DNA of 64,000 nt from Pseudomonas simiae (GCF_900111895.1 NZ_FOKB01000002.1:124001-188000); one strand, 5' to 3'; numbered from the stretch's first letter, positions 45,766-54,541 are shown. The notes: generated by a model from the letters alone, not told the origin. Translations and numbers: made by a program.

Positions 45766-47394
45766 TTACTTGCCGCTGACGCTCACGCCGTAGAAGGAGT
45801 TCAAGCCAAACGGGCTGATCTTGAAGTCCTGCACGGTGGAACGCATGGGTTGATACACCGTCGAGTGCGCGATAGGTGTCATCGGGACAGCATCTTTGAG
45901 GATATGTTGCGCCTGCTTATACAGCTCGGTGCGTTTGGCGACGTCCGACGTAGCCTTGGCTTCTTTCACGATGCCGTCGAATTTCTTGTCGCACCATTTG
46001 GAGAAGTTGTTACCGGACAGCGAGTCGCAGCCGAACAGCACGTTCAGCCAGTTGTCCGGGTCACCATTGTCACCGCTCCAACCAATGATCATGGCCTGGT
46101 TCTCGCCACCTTTGGAGCGCTTGATGTACTCGCCCCACTCGTAGCTGGTGATCTTCACGTTGAGACCGATCTTCTTCCAGTCGTTCTGCAGCATTTCAGC
46201 CATCAGCTTGGCGTTCGGGTTGTACGGACGCTGAACCGGCATGGCCCACAGAACGATTTCGGTACCTTCCTTGATGCCCGCTTCCTTGAGCAGCGACTTG
46301 GCTTTCTCAGGGTCGTACTTGGCATCCTTGATGGTGGTGTCGTACGACCATTGGGTCGGTGGCATGGCGTTGACAGCCAGCTGGCCGGCGCCCTGGTAGA
46401 CGGAGTCGATGATCTGCTGCTTGTTCACCGACATGTCCAGCGCCTGGCGTACGCGCAGGTCGGCCAGTGGGTTTGGCTGGTCGCTGCCCTTGACCTTGTC
46501 CATGACGTTGTAAGCGATGTAGCCCAGGTTGAAACCGGCCTGGTGCGGCAGTTTCAGGTCCTTGTCATCGCCCAGCGCCTTGAGGTCGGCCGGACGTGGG
46601 AACAGGGTGATCTGGCATTCGTTTTTCTTGAGTTTCTGGATACGCACCGACGGGTCGGTAGTGATAGCGAAGATCAGGTTGTCGATCTTCACGTCTTCAG
46701 GTTTCCAGTAGTCCTTGTTGCCGGTGTAACGGATGTTCGAGTCTTTCTGGTAGCTCTTGAACACGAACGGGCCAGTGCCGATCGGCTTCTGGTTGATGTC
46801 CGCAGGCTTGCCTTCCTTGAGCAGTTGAGCGGCGTATTCAGCCGACTGGATCGAGGCGAAGCTCATTGCCAGGTTCTGGATGAAAGCGGCGTCCACGGTG
46901 CCAAGGGTGAACTTGACAGTGTGCTCGTCGACTTTCTCGATGTTCTTGATGTTGGTGTCCATCCCCATGTCCGTGAAGTACGGGAACTCGGTGGGGTAGG
47001 CTTTGCGGAACGGATCGTCCTTGTTGATCATGCGATTGAACGTGAACAGTACGTCATCGGCATTGAAGGTACGGGTCGGCTTGAAGTACGAAGTGGTGTG
47101 GAACTTGACGCCATCACGCAGGTGAAAGGTGTAGGTCAAGCCATCCGGGGACACGTCCCAGCTGGTGGCGAGCCCAGGAATCACAGCGGTACCGCCGCGT
47201 TCGAACTGGGTCAGGCGGTTGAACATGGTTTCGGCCGAGGCATCGAAGTCTGTTCCGGTGGTGTACTGGCCTGGGTCGAAACCGGCCGGGCTCCCTTCGG
47301 AGCAGAACACCAGGTTAGTCGCCGCTTGGGCGAAAGGAGCTGCGGCCATAAGGCCAGCGCTAACAATTAACGGAATGACTGCGTGTTTAAGCAT
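45766..47394 (-). CDS. dppA: peptide ABC transporter substrate-binding protein (DppA paralogue)
   Basis: The 542-residue binding protein has a signal peptide (MLKHAVIPLIVSAGLMAAAPFAQA-A) and motifs LVFCSEGSPAGFDPGQY and IIGWSGDNGDPDNWLNVLFGCDS. It differs from its neighbours by a short insertion in the middle (YNVMDKVKGSDQPNPLADL). ATG 47394 follows GAGG with 5-base spacing; codons upstream to 47418 are excluded. The gap to the right-hand copy holds a terminator, so it is probably transcribed separately. Confidence 0.92.
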   Translation of the reverse strand: MLKHAVIPLIVSAGLMAAAPFAQAATNLVFCSEGSPAGFDPGQYTTGTDFDASAETMFNRLTQFERGGTAVIPGLATSWDVSPDGLTYTFHLRDGVKFHTTSYFKPTRTFNADDVLFTFNRMINKDDPFRKAYPTEFPYFTDMGMDTNIKNIEKVDEHTVKFTLGTVDAAFIQNLAMSFASIQSAEYAAQLLKEGKPADINQKPIGTGPFVFKSYQKDSNIRYTGNKDYWKPEDVKIDNLIFAITTDPSVRIQKLKKNECQITLFPRPADLKALGDDKDLKLPHQAGFNLGYIAYNVMDKVKGSDQPNPLADLRVRQALDMSVNKQQIIDSVYQGAGQLAVNAMPPTQWSYDTTIKDAKYDPEKAKSLLKEAGIKEGTEIVLWAMPVQRPYNPNAKLMAEMLQNDWKKIGLNVKITSYEWGEYIKRSKGGENQAMIIGWSGDNGDPDNWLNVLFGCDSLSGNNFSKWCDKKFDGIVKEAKATSDVAKRTELYKQAQHILKDAVPMTPIAHSTVYQPMRSTVQDFKISPFGLNSFYGVSVSGK

Positions 47395-47612
47395 GTTGGC
47401 CTCATGATTTGTTGTCATTTTTGGTGGTGAGGGCGACCTCGTGAGTCGGCCTGCGGATACTTATGCAGGCGCCATACCCATTGCAAGATGCTGAACCGTC
47501 GCGAGGCTGAAACAGTGGTACGAACGTACAGGAATGTCGCAATTATGAAAGTTTGTACATATTTGCGCATATTTTGAGGGTTTTTTCGGTGCAGGAGGTG
47601 CACCAAAAATGA

Positions 47613-47642
47613 CCAACCGAGGCGTCTAGCGCACTCGGTTGG
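47613..47642 (-). terminator. intrinsic terminator after the fourth dppA copy
   Basis: The nine-base arms CCAACCGAG (47613-47621) and CTCGGTTGG (47634-47642) are followed in the gene direction by TCATTTTTGG, 11 bases after the stop. Confidence 0.75.
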
Positions 47643-47652
47643 GGCGTTGCTG

Positions 47653-49254
47653 TTACTTATCTAGACTCACGCCATAGAACGGCGTCAGCCCAAAGGGGCT
47701 GATCTTGAAGTCTTTGACTTCCTTGCGCAGCGGCTGGAAAACCGTCGAGTTCGCAATAGGCGTTATAGGTACTTGTTCCTTAAGGATTTTCTGTGCCTGT
47801 TGATACCACTTGATGCGCTGTTCGCGGTCGTTGCTGACCTTGGCCTGCTGCACGAGTTTGTCGTAGGCCGGGTTACACCATTTGGCGTAGTTGCTGCCCT
47901 TGACCGCAGCACAACTGTAGAGCACGCCGAGCCAGTTATCCGGGTCACCGTTGTCGCCGGTCCAGCCATAAATCATCGCGTCATGCTCGCCATTTTTGGC
48001 GCGTTTGATGTATTCGCCCCACTCATAACTGACGATATTGGCCTTGATGCCGACCTTTTCCCAATCCTGCTGGATCATTTGTGCCGACATGCGCGCGTTC
48101 GGGTTGGACGCGCGTTGTACGGTCATTGCCCACAGGTTGACGGTGGTACCGGGTGCAACCCCTGCTTCTTTTAGTAGCGCCTTGGCCTTGGTCGGGTCAT
48201 AGGGTGCATCCTTGATGGTGGGGTCATAAGACCACTGCGCCGGAGGGAGGGCATTCTGCGCCAATTGTCCGGCGCTCTGGTACACGGCCTTGATGATCGC
48301 CGGCTTGTCGATGGCCATGTCCAGGGCCTGACGCACCTTGAGCTGATCAAGTGGTGGGTGGGTCACGTTATAGGCCAGGAAACCCAGGTTGAAACCGGCT
48401 TGTTGCAGCACATGCAGGTTCGGGTCCTGCTTCATCACCTCGATATCTGCAGGGCGCGGGTAACCGCTGACCTGGCATTCGCCGGCCTTGAGCTTCTGCA
48501 GGCGCGACGCCGCATCCGGGGTGATGGCAAACACCAGGTTGTCGAGCTTCACGTCCTCGGGTTTCCAATACTGTTTATTGGCCACGTAACGGATCTGCGA
48601 ATCCTTCTGGTAGCGCTTGAACACGAACGGCCCGGTGCCCACCGGTTTCTGGTTGATCTCTTCGGCCTTGCCTTGCTTGAGCAGTTGCGCGGCGTACTCG
48701 GCGGACTGCACCGAGGCGAAGCTCATGGCCAGGTTCTGGACGAACGACGCATCGACGTTGTTCAGGTTGAACCGCACGGTGTGGTCATCGAGTTTGTCGA
48801 CGCTCTTGATCGTGGTGTTCAACCCCATGTCGGTGAAGTACGGCGACTCGGAGGGGTAGGCCTGGCGAAATGGGCTTTGCGCATCGAGCAGGCGATTGAA
48901 GGTAAACAGCACATCATCCGCGTTGAAATCGCGGGTAGGGCTGAAGAAATCGGTGGTGTGGAACTTGACGCCATCGCGCAGGTGGAAGGTGTAGGTCAGG
49001 CCGTCTTGGGAGATATCCCAGCTTGTCGCCAGGCCAGGTTCGACTTCGGTGCCGCCGCGCTTGAACTGGGTCAGGCGGTTGAACACGGTTTCGGCGGACG
49101 CATCGAAATCGGTGCCGCTGGTGTACTGGCTGGGGTCGAAACCGGCGGGGCTGGCTTCGGAACAGTAGACCAGGGTACTGGCCGCCTGGGCCAGCGGCAT
49201 GCAGGCCAGCAGGCCGGCAGCGAGGAGGAGCGGTTTTAAGGCGATTCTTTCCAT
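47653..49254 (-). CDS. dppA: peptide ABC transporter substrate-binding protein (DppA paralogue)
   Basis: The 533-residue binding protein has a signal peptide (MERIALKPLLLAAGLLACMPLAQA-A) and motifs LVYCSEASPAGFDPSQY, FSPTRDFNADDVLFTFNRLLDA and IYGWTGDNGDPDNWLGVLYSCAA. ATG 49254 follows AGGGG; the frame is open to 49293 without a good site. It corresponds in place to P. aeruginosa PA4496, the first dppA next to the SIMPL-domain gene. The small lipid-free signal suggests a soluble periplasmic protein feeding the shared DppBCDF. Confidence 0.92.
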   Translation of the reverse strand: MERIALKPLLLAAGLLACMPLAQAASTLVYCSEASPAGFDPSQYTSGTDFDASAETVFNRLTQFKRGGTEVEPGLATSWDISQDGLTYTFHLRDGVKFHTTDFFSPTRDFNADDVLFTFNRLLDAQSPFRQAYPSESPYFTDMGLNTTIKSVDKLDDHTVRFNLNNVDASFVQNLAMSFASVQSAEYAAQLLKQGKAEEINQKPVGTGPFVFKRYQKDSQIRYVANKQYWKPEDVKLDNLVFAITPDAASRLQKLKAGECQVSGYPRPADIEVMKQDPNLHVLQQAGFNLGFLAYNVTHPPLDQLKVRQALDMAIDKPAIIKAVYQSAGQLAQNALPPAQWSYDPTIKDAPYDPTKAKALLKEAGVAPGTTVNLWAMTVQRASNPNARMSAQMIQQDWEKVGIKANIVSYEWGEYIKRAKNGEHDAMIYGWTGDNGDPDNWLGVLYSCAAVKGSNYAKWCNPAYDKLVQQAKVSNDREQRIKWYQQAQKILKEQVPITPIANSTVFQPLRKEVKDFKISPFGLTPFYGVSLDK

Positions 49255-49298
49255 GGAGACCCCTGAAGTGGCAGGCATATGTAAGCTGCCCAAACGAA

Positions 49299-49325
49299 AA
49301 CGGCGCTACCGAGGGTAACGCCGTT
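49299..49325 (-). terminator. intrinsic terminator of the SIMPL-domain gene
   Basis: A 12-base stem with one mismatch (49299-49310 with 49314-49325) is followed on the minus strand by GTTTTCGTTT, 20 bases after the stop of the 49345-50058 gene. Confidence 0.75.
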
Positions 49326-49344
49326 CAGGTTTATCAGGTAGGGG

Positions 49345-50058
49345 TCACGGCATCTGCACTTCAATCACGCCATCGGCGCTCATGTTGACTTGGCTGGTGC
49401 CGGCTTCCACTTCTGGCGTAGGTGCCGAATCGGCCATGGCGGCTTTCATCATCATGCCGCCACGGGCATAGGGCATCGGGTAGCCGTTGGTGTTGAAGTT
49501 CAGGTTGACGATCTTGTAACCCTTGCCACCCAACGCATCGGTGGCCAATTGTGCGCGTGCTTTGAACGCGGCGACCGCATCTTTGAGCAGCGCATCTTCG
49601 CTGGACTTACGCGTAGCGTCGGCGATGGAGAACTCCATGTTGTCCATTTTCAGGGTGCTCTGCAGTTCGCCGGTGAGCTTGGACAGCGCCGGGAAGTCTG
49701 CGCTTTCCAGGCGCAGTTCGGCGCGTTCACGCCAGCCGGTGATTTTCTGGTTCTTGCTGTCGTAGATCGGGTAGCTGTTGCGGCTGCCCTGGCGCAGGGT
49801 CACGCCTTTGACTTCACGGGCCTGGCCCAGGGCCTTGTTCATGGTGGTGGTGATTTCGGCGGCGAGCTTGGCCGGGTCGCTGTTCTGGGATTCGGTGTAC
49901 AGGGTCACGATCATCTTGTCGCGGGCCACCTCCTGGCTGACCTCGGCGCGCAGGGAAATCTGGTTGTAGTTCAGTGCGTCAGCGGCCAGTGCTGGCAGGC
50001 TGACCAGAGTGCCGACGCTGAGGGTGAGGGCGGCTGCACTGCGAGTGAAACGAGACAT
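49345..50058 (-). CDS. periplasmic SIMPL-domain protein (DUF541)
   Basis: The 237-residue product has a signal peptide (MSRFTRSAAALTLSVGTLVSLPALA-A) and one SIMPL/DUF541 domain (LRAEVSQEVARDKMIVTLYTESQNSDPAKLAAEITTTMNKALGQAREVKGV ... ALLKDAVAAFKARAQLATDALG). Bacterial SIMPL proteins such as BP26 and YggE are periplasmic and linked to oxidative stress, with no known enzyme activity. ATG 50058 follows GGAG. It has its own terminator and is not part of the dpp operon. The same neighbour order is present in P. aeruginosa (PA4495). Confidence 0.88.
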   Translation of the reverse strand: MSRFTRSAAALTLSVGTLVSLPALAADALNYNQISLRAEVSQEVARDKMIVTLYTESQNSDPAKLAAEITTTMNKALGQAREVKGVTLRQGSRNSYPIYDSKNQKITGWRERAELRLESADFPALSKLTGELQSTLKMDNMEFSIADATRKSSEDALLKDAVAAFKARAQLATDALGGKGYKIVNLNFNTNGYPMPYARGGMMMKAAMADSAPTPEVEAGTSQVNMSADGVIEVQMP

Positions 50059-50263
50059 GGAAGCTCCTTGAGATAGTCGTGTTCGGTATGACTGTAGACG
50101 GTGACATCGGGTTCTTCGGGTTTACACATTCGCTACAAGTTGTGGTGATGCCGACGAACGGTCATTTGCCTGGCCTGCGGCAAAGAGCCACACGCGCCGT
50201 GCCAGCTTGCCTGCTTCGTTTATACTCCTGCCGATCCGCCTGCAGCGCTCACCGGGAGAGCAC

Positions 50264-51526
50264 ATGCTCGCCGCCGTAAAACTGACTTCCGCCACTCGCC
50301 AGAACCTCTGGCGCCTGACGTTCATCCGTACCTTGGTACTGGCCGCACAGGCCGGCTCCGTTGGGCTCGCCTATTGGTTCGACTTGCTGCCGCTGCCGTG
50401 GCTGCAACTGGGTGTGACCCTGGGTTTCTCCACCGTGCTCTGTGCGTTTACCGCGATCCGGTTGCGCACCACCTGGCCGGTGACCGAGCTGGAATACGCC
50501 CTGCAACTGGCCTGCGACCTGTTTATCCACAGTGTGTTGCTGTATTTCTCCGGCGGTTCCACCAATCCGTTTGTTTCGTATTACCTGGTGCCCCTGACCA
50601 TCGCCGCGGTGACGTTGCCGTGGCGCTACTCGGTGGTGCTGTCGGGCATCGCCTTGACGCTTTACACCTTGCTGCTGGCACGGTTCTACCCGCTGCAAAC
50701 CTTTCCGATTGCCCGGGAAAACCTGCAGATCTACGGCATGTGGCTGAGTTTTGCCCTGTCCGCCGCAGTGATCACGTTCTTCGCCGCGCGCATGGCCGAA
50801 GAACTGCGCCGCCAGGAAGAATTGCGCGCCATTCGCCGTGAAGAAGGCCTGCGCGACCAGCAGTTGCTGGCCGTTGCCACCCAGGCTGCCGGCGCCGCCC
50901 ATGAACTGGGCACACCTTTGGCCACCATGAGCGTGCTGCTCAACGAAATGACCCAGGACCATCACGACCCGGCGCTGCAGGAAGATCTCGGCGTGCTGCG
51001 CGAACAGGTCAAGCAATGCAAGCAGACGTTGCAGCAACTGGTACGCGCCGCCGAAGCCAATCGCCGCCTGGCAGTGGAGATGCAGGACGTGACCCTGTGG
51101 CTCGACGAAGCCCTGAACCGCTGGCACCTGATGCGTCCCGAAGCCAGTTACCGTTTCCACCTGCTGGGCCAGGGCAGCGTGCCGCGCATGGCGCCGCCAC
51201 CGGATCTGACCCAGGCGCTGCTCAACCTGCTGAACAATGCGGCCGACGCCTGCCCCGACGGCCTGGGCGTGCAATTGGACTGGGACGCCGAAGACGTGAC
51301 CATCAGCATTCGCGACCACGGCGCGGGTGTGCCGCTGGCCATTGCCGAGCAGATCGGCAAACCCTTCTTTACCACCAAGGGCAAAGGCTTCGGCCTCGGC
51401 CTGTTTTTGAGCAAGGCCAGCGTGACCCGCGCGGGCGGCTCAGTGAAGCTCTATAGTCATGAGGAAGGTGGCACGCTCACCGAGCTGCGCCTGCCCCGTG
51501 TCGCACGAGGAGATATCGATGAGTGA
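50264..51526 (+). CDS. roxS: redox sensor histidine kinase RoxS (RegB/PrrB type)
   Basis: The 420-residue sensor has six N-terminal membrane helices, then the kinase. The loop motif GGSTNPF is the quinone-binding heptad GGxxNPF of RegB; the H-box is GAAHELGTPLATM (His near residue 210), followed by the redox-type cysteine in KQCKQTLQQL and the ATP domain (NLLNNAADA, DHGAGVP, TTKGKGFGLGLFL). In P. aeruginosa RoxSR controls terminal oxidases and responds to cyanide. ATG 50264 follows GGGAGAG. The stop overlaps roxR by 8 bases. Confidence 0.94.
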   Translation: MLAAVKLTSATRQNLWRLTFIRTLVLAAQAGSVGLAYWFDLLPLPWLQLGVTLGFSTVLCAFTAIRLRTTWPVTELEYALQLACDLFIHSVLLYFSGGSTNPFVSYYLVPLTIAAVTLPWRYSVVLSGIALTLYTLLLARFYPLQTFPIARENLQIYGMWLSFALSAAVITFFAARMAEELRRQEELRAIRREEGLRDQQLLAVATQAAGAAHELGTPLATMSVLLNEMTQDHHDPALQEDLGVLREQVKQCKQTLQQLVRAAEANRRLAVEMQDVTLWLDEALNRWHLMRPEASYRFHLLGQGSVPRMAPPPDLTQALLNLLNNAADACPDGLGVQLDWDAEDVTISIRDHGAGVPLAIAEQIGKPFFTTKGKGFGLGLFLSKASVTRAGGSVKLYSHEEGGTLTELRLPRVARGDIDE

Positions 51527-52079
51527 CGAGATCCAAGTCGAAGGCGAAGAACTGCCGCACCTGTTGCTGGTAGATGACGACGCCACCTTTACCCGCGTGA
51601 TGGCGCGCGCCATGAGCCGTCGCGGTTTCCGTGTCAGCACTGCAGGGTCTGCCGAGGAGGGCTTCACCATCGCCCAGGCCGACCTGCCGGACTACGCGGC
51701 GCTCGACCTGAAAATGGACGGCGACTCCGGCCTGGTGCTGCTGCCCAAGCTGCTGGAGCTCGACCCGGAAATGCGCGTGGTGATCCTCACCGGTTACTCC
51801 AGCATTGCCACGGCCGTCGAGGCGATCAAGCGCGGCGCCTGCAACTACCTGTGCAAACCGGCGGACGCCGACGACGTACTGGCGGCCTTGCTCTCCGAGC
51901 ACGCCGACCTGGACACCCTGGTGCCGGAAAACCCGATGTCGGTGGACCGCCTGCAGTGGGAACACATCCAGCGCGTGCTGACCGAGCACGAAGGCAACAT
52001 CTCCGCCACTGCCCGCGCCCTGGGCATGCACCGCCGTACCTTGCAGCGCAAGCTGCAGAAGCGCCCGGTCCGCCGCTGA
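51519..52079 (+). CDS. roxR: redox response regulator RoxR (RegA/PrrA type)
   Basis: The 186-residue regulator has an N-terminal receiver (LLLVDDDATFTRVMARAMSRRGF, phosphoacceptor Asp in ALDLKMDGDSG, Thr in ILTGYSS, Lys in LCKPADADD) and a C-terminal Fis-type helix-turn-helix (EGNISATARALGMHRRTLQRKLQKRPVRR). This size and structure are those of RegA/PrrA/ActR. Translation is coupled to roxS, with AGGAG upstream of the ATG. Confidence 0.95.
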   Translation: MSDEIQVEGEELPHLLLVDDDATFTRVMARAMSRRGFRVSTAGSAEEGFTIAQADLPDYAALDLKMDGDSGLVLLPKLLELDPEMRVVILTGYSSIATAVEAIKRGACNYLCKPADADDVLAALLSEHADLDTLVPENPMSVDRLQWEHIQRVLTEHEGNISATARALGMHRRTLQRKLQKRPVRR

Positions 52080-52129
52080 GCCTGATCTGAACAACAGCTG
52101 AACAAGCTGCTTCAGGCCGCACGGAGTCC

Positions 52130-52155
52130 CGAACCGATCCACTATGATCGGTTCG
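52130..52155. promoter_or_regulatory. 10-bp inverted repeat between roxR and the ABC exporter gene
   Basis: CGAACCGATC (52130-52139) and GATCGGTTCG (52146-52155) are perfectly complementary around a 6-base loop, 35 bases before the next ATG. It is either a roxR terminator without a close T run or an operator of the exporter gene. Confidence 0.55.
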
Positions 52156-52190
52156 AAAGCGTGTCATCTTTTTCCTACCGAGCCTGAACG

Positions 52191-53915
52191 ATGAATCCGA
52201 ACGCTGAGTACTCCGCGGTCAACGACGCGGTGCGTGGGCAATTCTTCCGCCGCACCTGGGCGATGATCACGCCCTATTGGCGCAGTGAAGAGAAGGGCAA
52301 GGCCTGGTTGTTGCTGGCGGTGGTGATCGGTTTGTCGCTGTTCAGCGTGGCGATCTCCGTGTGGCTCAACCACTGGTACAAGGATTTTTACAACGCCCTG
52401 GAGAACAAGGACACCGCCGCCTTCTGGCAACAGATCGGCTATTTCTGCGGCATCGCCACCGTGGCGATTCTTGGCGCGGTGTACCGTCTCTATTTGACAC
52501 AGATGCTGACCATTCGCTGGCGGGCGTGGTTGACCGAAAAGTATTTTGCACGGTGGCTGGGCCACAAGAATTACTACCAGCTGGAGCAGGGCGGCTACAC
52601 CGATAACCCTGACCAGCGGATTTCCGAAGACCTCAATAGCTTTACCTCGAACACCTTGAGCCTTGGCCTAGGCCTGCTGCGCAATGTGGTGAGCCTGGTG
52701 TCGTTCTCGATCATCCTGTGGGGCGTGTCGGGCAGCATCGACGTCTTCGGTATCACTATTCCAGGCTACATGTTCTGGTGTGCCTTGGTTTACGCGGCAG
52801 TCGGCAGCTGGTTGACCCATCTGATCGGTCGCCGTTTGATCGGCTTGAGCAACCAACAACAACGTTTCGAAGCAGACCTGCGTTTTTCGATGGTGCGGGT
52901 GCGGGAGAACGCCGAAAGTATCGCCCTGTACAACGGCGAGCCCAACGAGAATCAACGCTTGAGTGCTCGCTTCGGGAAGGTCTGGCATAACTACTGGGAC
53001 ATCATGAAGGTGTCCAAGCGCCTGACGTTTTTCACTGCCGGTTACGAACAGATTGCCACCGTGTTTGCGTTTATCGTGGCAGCACCGCGCTATTTCTCCG
53101 GCAAGATCGAGTTGGGTGAGCTGATGCAAATCAACTCGGCGTTCGGCAACGTGCAAGGCAACTTCAGCTGGTTTATCAGCGCGTACTCGGACCTGGCCGG
53201 CTGGCGCGCGACCAGTGACCGTCTGCTGAGCTTTCAGCAGGCCATGCGTGACAACGAGCAACGTCCAGCGGCCATCGATGTATGCGTCGAGGGCGAACGC
53301 CTGGTGGTGCAGGGGCTGGGCATGGATCTGGTCGATGGCCGCCACCTGCTGACCGACGCCCATATGATCGTTGAGCCGGGGCAGCGTGTGATGCTCAGTG
53401 GCCGTTCCGGCAGCGGCAAAAGTACCTTGTTGCGCGCGATGGGGCATCTCTGGCCCGCCGGCCACGGCAGCATTCGTCTACCGGCCAAGCGTTACCTGTT
53501 CCTGCCACAAAAGCCCTACTTGCCGATCGGCACGCTGAAGGCCGTATTGAGTTATCCACAGGACGACAGCGTCTACCCGGCAGAACGTTATGCACAGGTC
53601 CTGGAAACCTGCCGCCTGCCTCATCTGGTCGGCCGGCTGGAGGAAGCCAACCACTGGCAGCGCATGCTCTCGCCGGGCGAGCAGCAACGCCTGGCTTTTG
53701 CCCGTGCCTTGTTGTTCGCGCCGCAATGGCTGTACATGGACGAAGCCACGTCGGCGATGGATGAAGAGGATGAAGCGACGCTGTATCAGGCGTTGATCGA
53801 TGAGTTGCCGGGGCTGAGCATCGTCAGCGTCGGCCATCGCAGCAGCCTCAAGCGCTTCCATGGGCGGCATGTGCGCATCGAGGGTGGGCGCTTGCAAGAA
53901 CAGCAATTGGCGTAA
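52191..53915 (+). CDS. ABC transporter ATPase/permease fusion (YddA/SbmA-BacA-like)
   Basis: The 574-residue protein has an ABC_membrane_2-type domain of about six helices (residues 1-330, with WRAWLTEKYFARWLGHKNYYQLE..GYTDNPDQRISEDL typical of the SbmA/YddA/PXA group) fused to an ATPase: Walker A GRSGSGKST, signature LSPGEQQR, Walker B WLYMDEATSAMDEED. SbmA and BacA import peptides, while YddA has the fused ATPase as here; direction and substrate are unknown. It stands between roxSR and zapG, and I recall no such gene at that place in P. aeruginosa. A REP follows. Confidence 0.88.
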   Translation: MNPNAEYSAVNDAVRGQFFRRTWAMITPYWRSEEKGKAWLLLAVVIGLSLFSVAISVWLNHWYKDFYNALENKDTAAFWQQIGYFCGIATVAILGAVYRLYLTQMLTIRWRAWLTEKYFARWLGHKNYYQLEQGGYTDNPDQRISEDLNSFTSNTLSLGLGLLRNVVSLVSFSIILWGVSGSIDVFGITIPGYMFWCALVYAAVGSWLTHLIGRRLIGLSNQQQRFEADLRFSMVRVRENAESIALYNGEPNENQRLSARFGKVWHNYWDIMKVSKRLTFFTAGYEQIATVFAFIVAAPRYFSGKIELGELMQINSAFGNVQGNFSWFISAYSDLAGWRATSDRLLSFQQAMRDNEQRPAAIDVCVEGERLVVQGLGMDLVDGRHLLTDAHMIVEPGQRVMLSGRSGSGKSTLLRAMGHLWPAGHGSIRLPAKRYLFLPQKPYLPIGTLKAVLSYPQDDSVYPAERYAQVLETCRLPHLVGRLEEANHWQRMLSPGEQQRLAFARALLFAPQWLYMDEATSAMDEEDEATLYQALIDELPGLSIVSVGHRSSLKRFHGRHVRIEGGRLQEQQLA

Positions 53916-53933
53916 GGTCAAACTCGGTCAATG

Positions 53934-54019
53934 CGGGGGCGGGCTTGCTCGCGAATAGGGTCTATCAGTTACCGATGTGCTGACTGACCCACCGCTTTCG
54001 CAAGCAAGCCCGCTCCCCC
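53934..54019. repeat. REP pair (imperfect)
   Basis: The arms (about 53934-53955 and 53997-54019) share GGGCGGGCTTGC(T)CGCGAA but differ at a few positions. They lie between the ends of the ABC exporter gene and zapG. Confidence 0.75.
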
Positions 54020-54049
54020 ATTTGATTGATGTTGTTTGTGAGACTCACA

Positions 54050-54086
54050 AAAAAGCCCGGCTGATCATCGATCAGCCGGGCTTTTT
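54050..54086. terminator. bidirectional intrinsic terminator
   Basis: Perfect 16-base arms (54050-54065 and 54071-54086) end in T runs on both strands. The terminator serves zapG (stop at 54104) and the convergent ABC exporter gene. Confidence 0.92.
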
Positions 54087-54103
54087 AGTGTTTGAGAATC
54101 AGG

Positions 54104-54541
54104 TTACTTCTTCAAACCGTAATGCTCATCCAGCATGCCTGGAGCGTTCGGCGTTTTTGGCGCGTAGTCCCGTGGTGGCTCCTGGTTTTCCCGTGGCGGG
54201 GTCAGGCGTTCCCGTGGGGTTTGCGGTGCATCGGAATGCAGCGCGGCCAGCAGGCGCTGACGGGTGATGTCGTCGAGGGCCAGGCGGTTGGCGCCATCGG
54301 CGAGGTGATCCTGTACTTCCTGGTAGCTCTGGGTGAGCTTCTTGACCAGGGTCGCGGTGCTGTTGAAGTGGGTAACAACCTCGTTCTGATAACTGTCAAA
54401 ACGTTCCTGAATGTCATCCAACTGACGCTGCGTGCGGTTAGGCGCGGCATTCGGCAGCAAGCGAGCAACCAGGAAACCAATGGCGACACCGGCAACCAGG
54501 GCAAGAGTCGGCAACAACCAAACTAAGAGCGAGTGTTCCAC
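54104..54541 (-). CDS. zapG: cell-envelope coordinating protein ZapG (YhcB, DUF1043)
   Basis: The 145-residue protein has one N-terminal membrane helix (LLVWLLPTLALVAGVAIGFLVARLL), a coiled-coil stretch (QRQLDDIQERFDSYQNEVVTHFNSTATLVKKLTQSYQEVQDHLADGANRL) and a Pro/Arg-rich, disordered tail. This is the YhcB/DUF1043 layout; the E. coli protein links cell division, envelope synthesis and rod shape. It is divergent from the hydrolase gene across 141 bases. Confidence 0.92.
   Translation of the reverse strand: MEHSLLVWLLPTLALVAGVAIGFLVARLLPNAAPNRTQRQLDDIQERFDSYQNEVVTHFNSTATLVKKLTQSYQEVQDHLADGANRLALDDITRQRLLAALHSDAPQTPRERLTPPRENQEPPRDYAPKTPNAPGMLDEHYGLKK

Noticed and set aside
40592..49254. Recent tandem duplication by a mobile element of the dppA copies
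   Set aside because: The copies are diverged along their length, have separate signal peptides and terminators, and no insertion sequence or direct repeats lie between them. An old duplication fits better.
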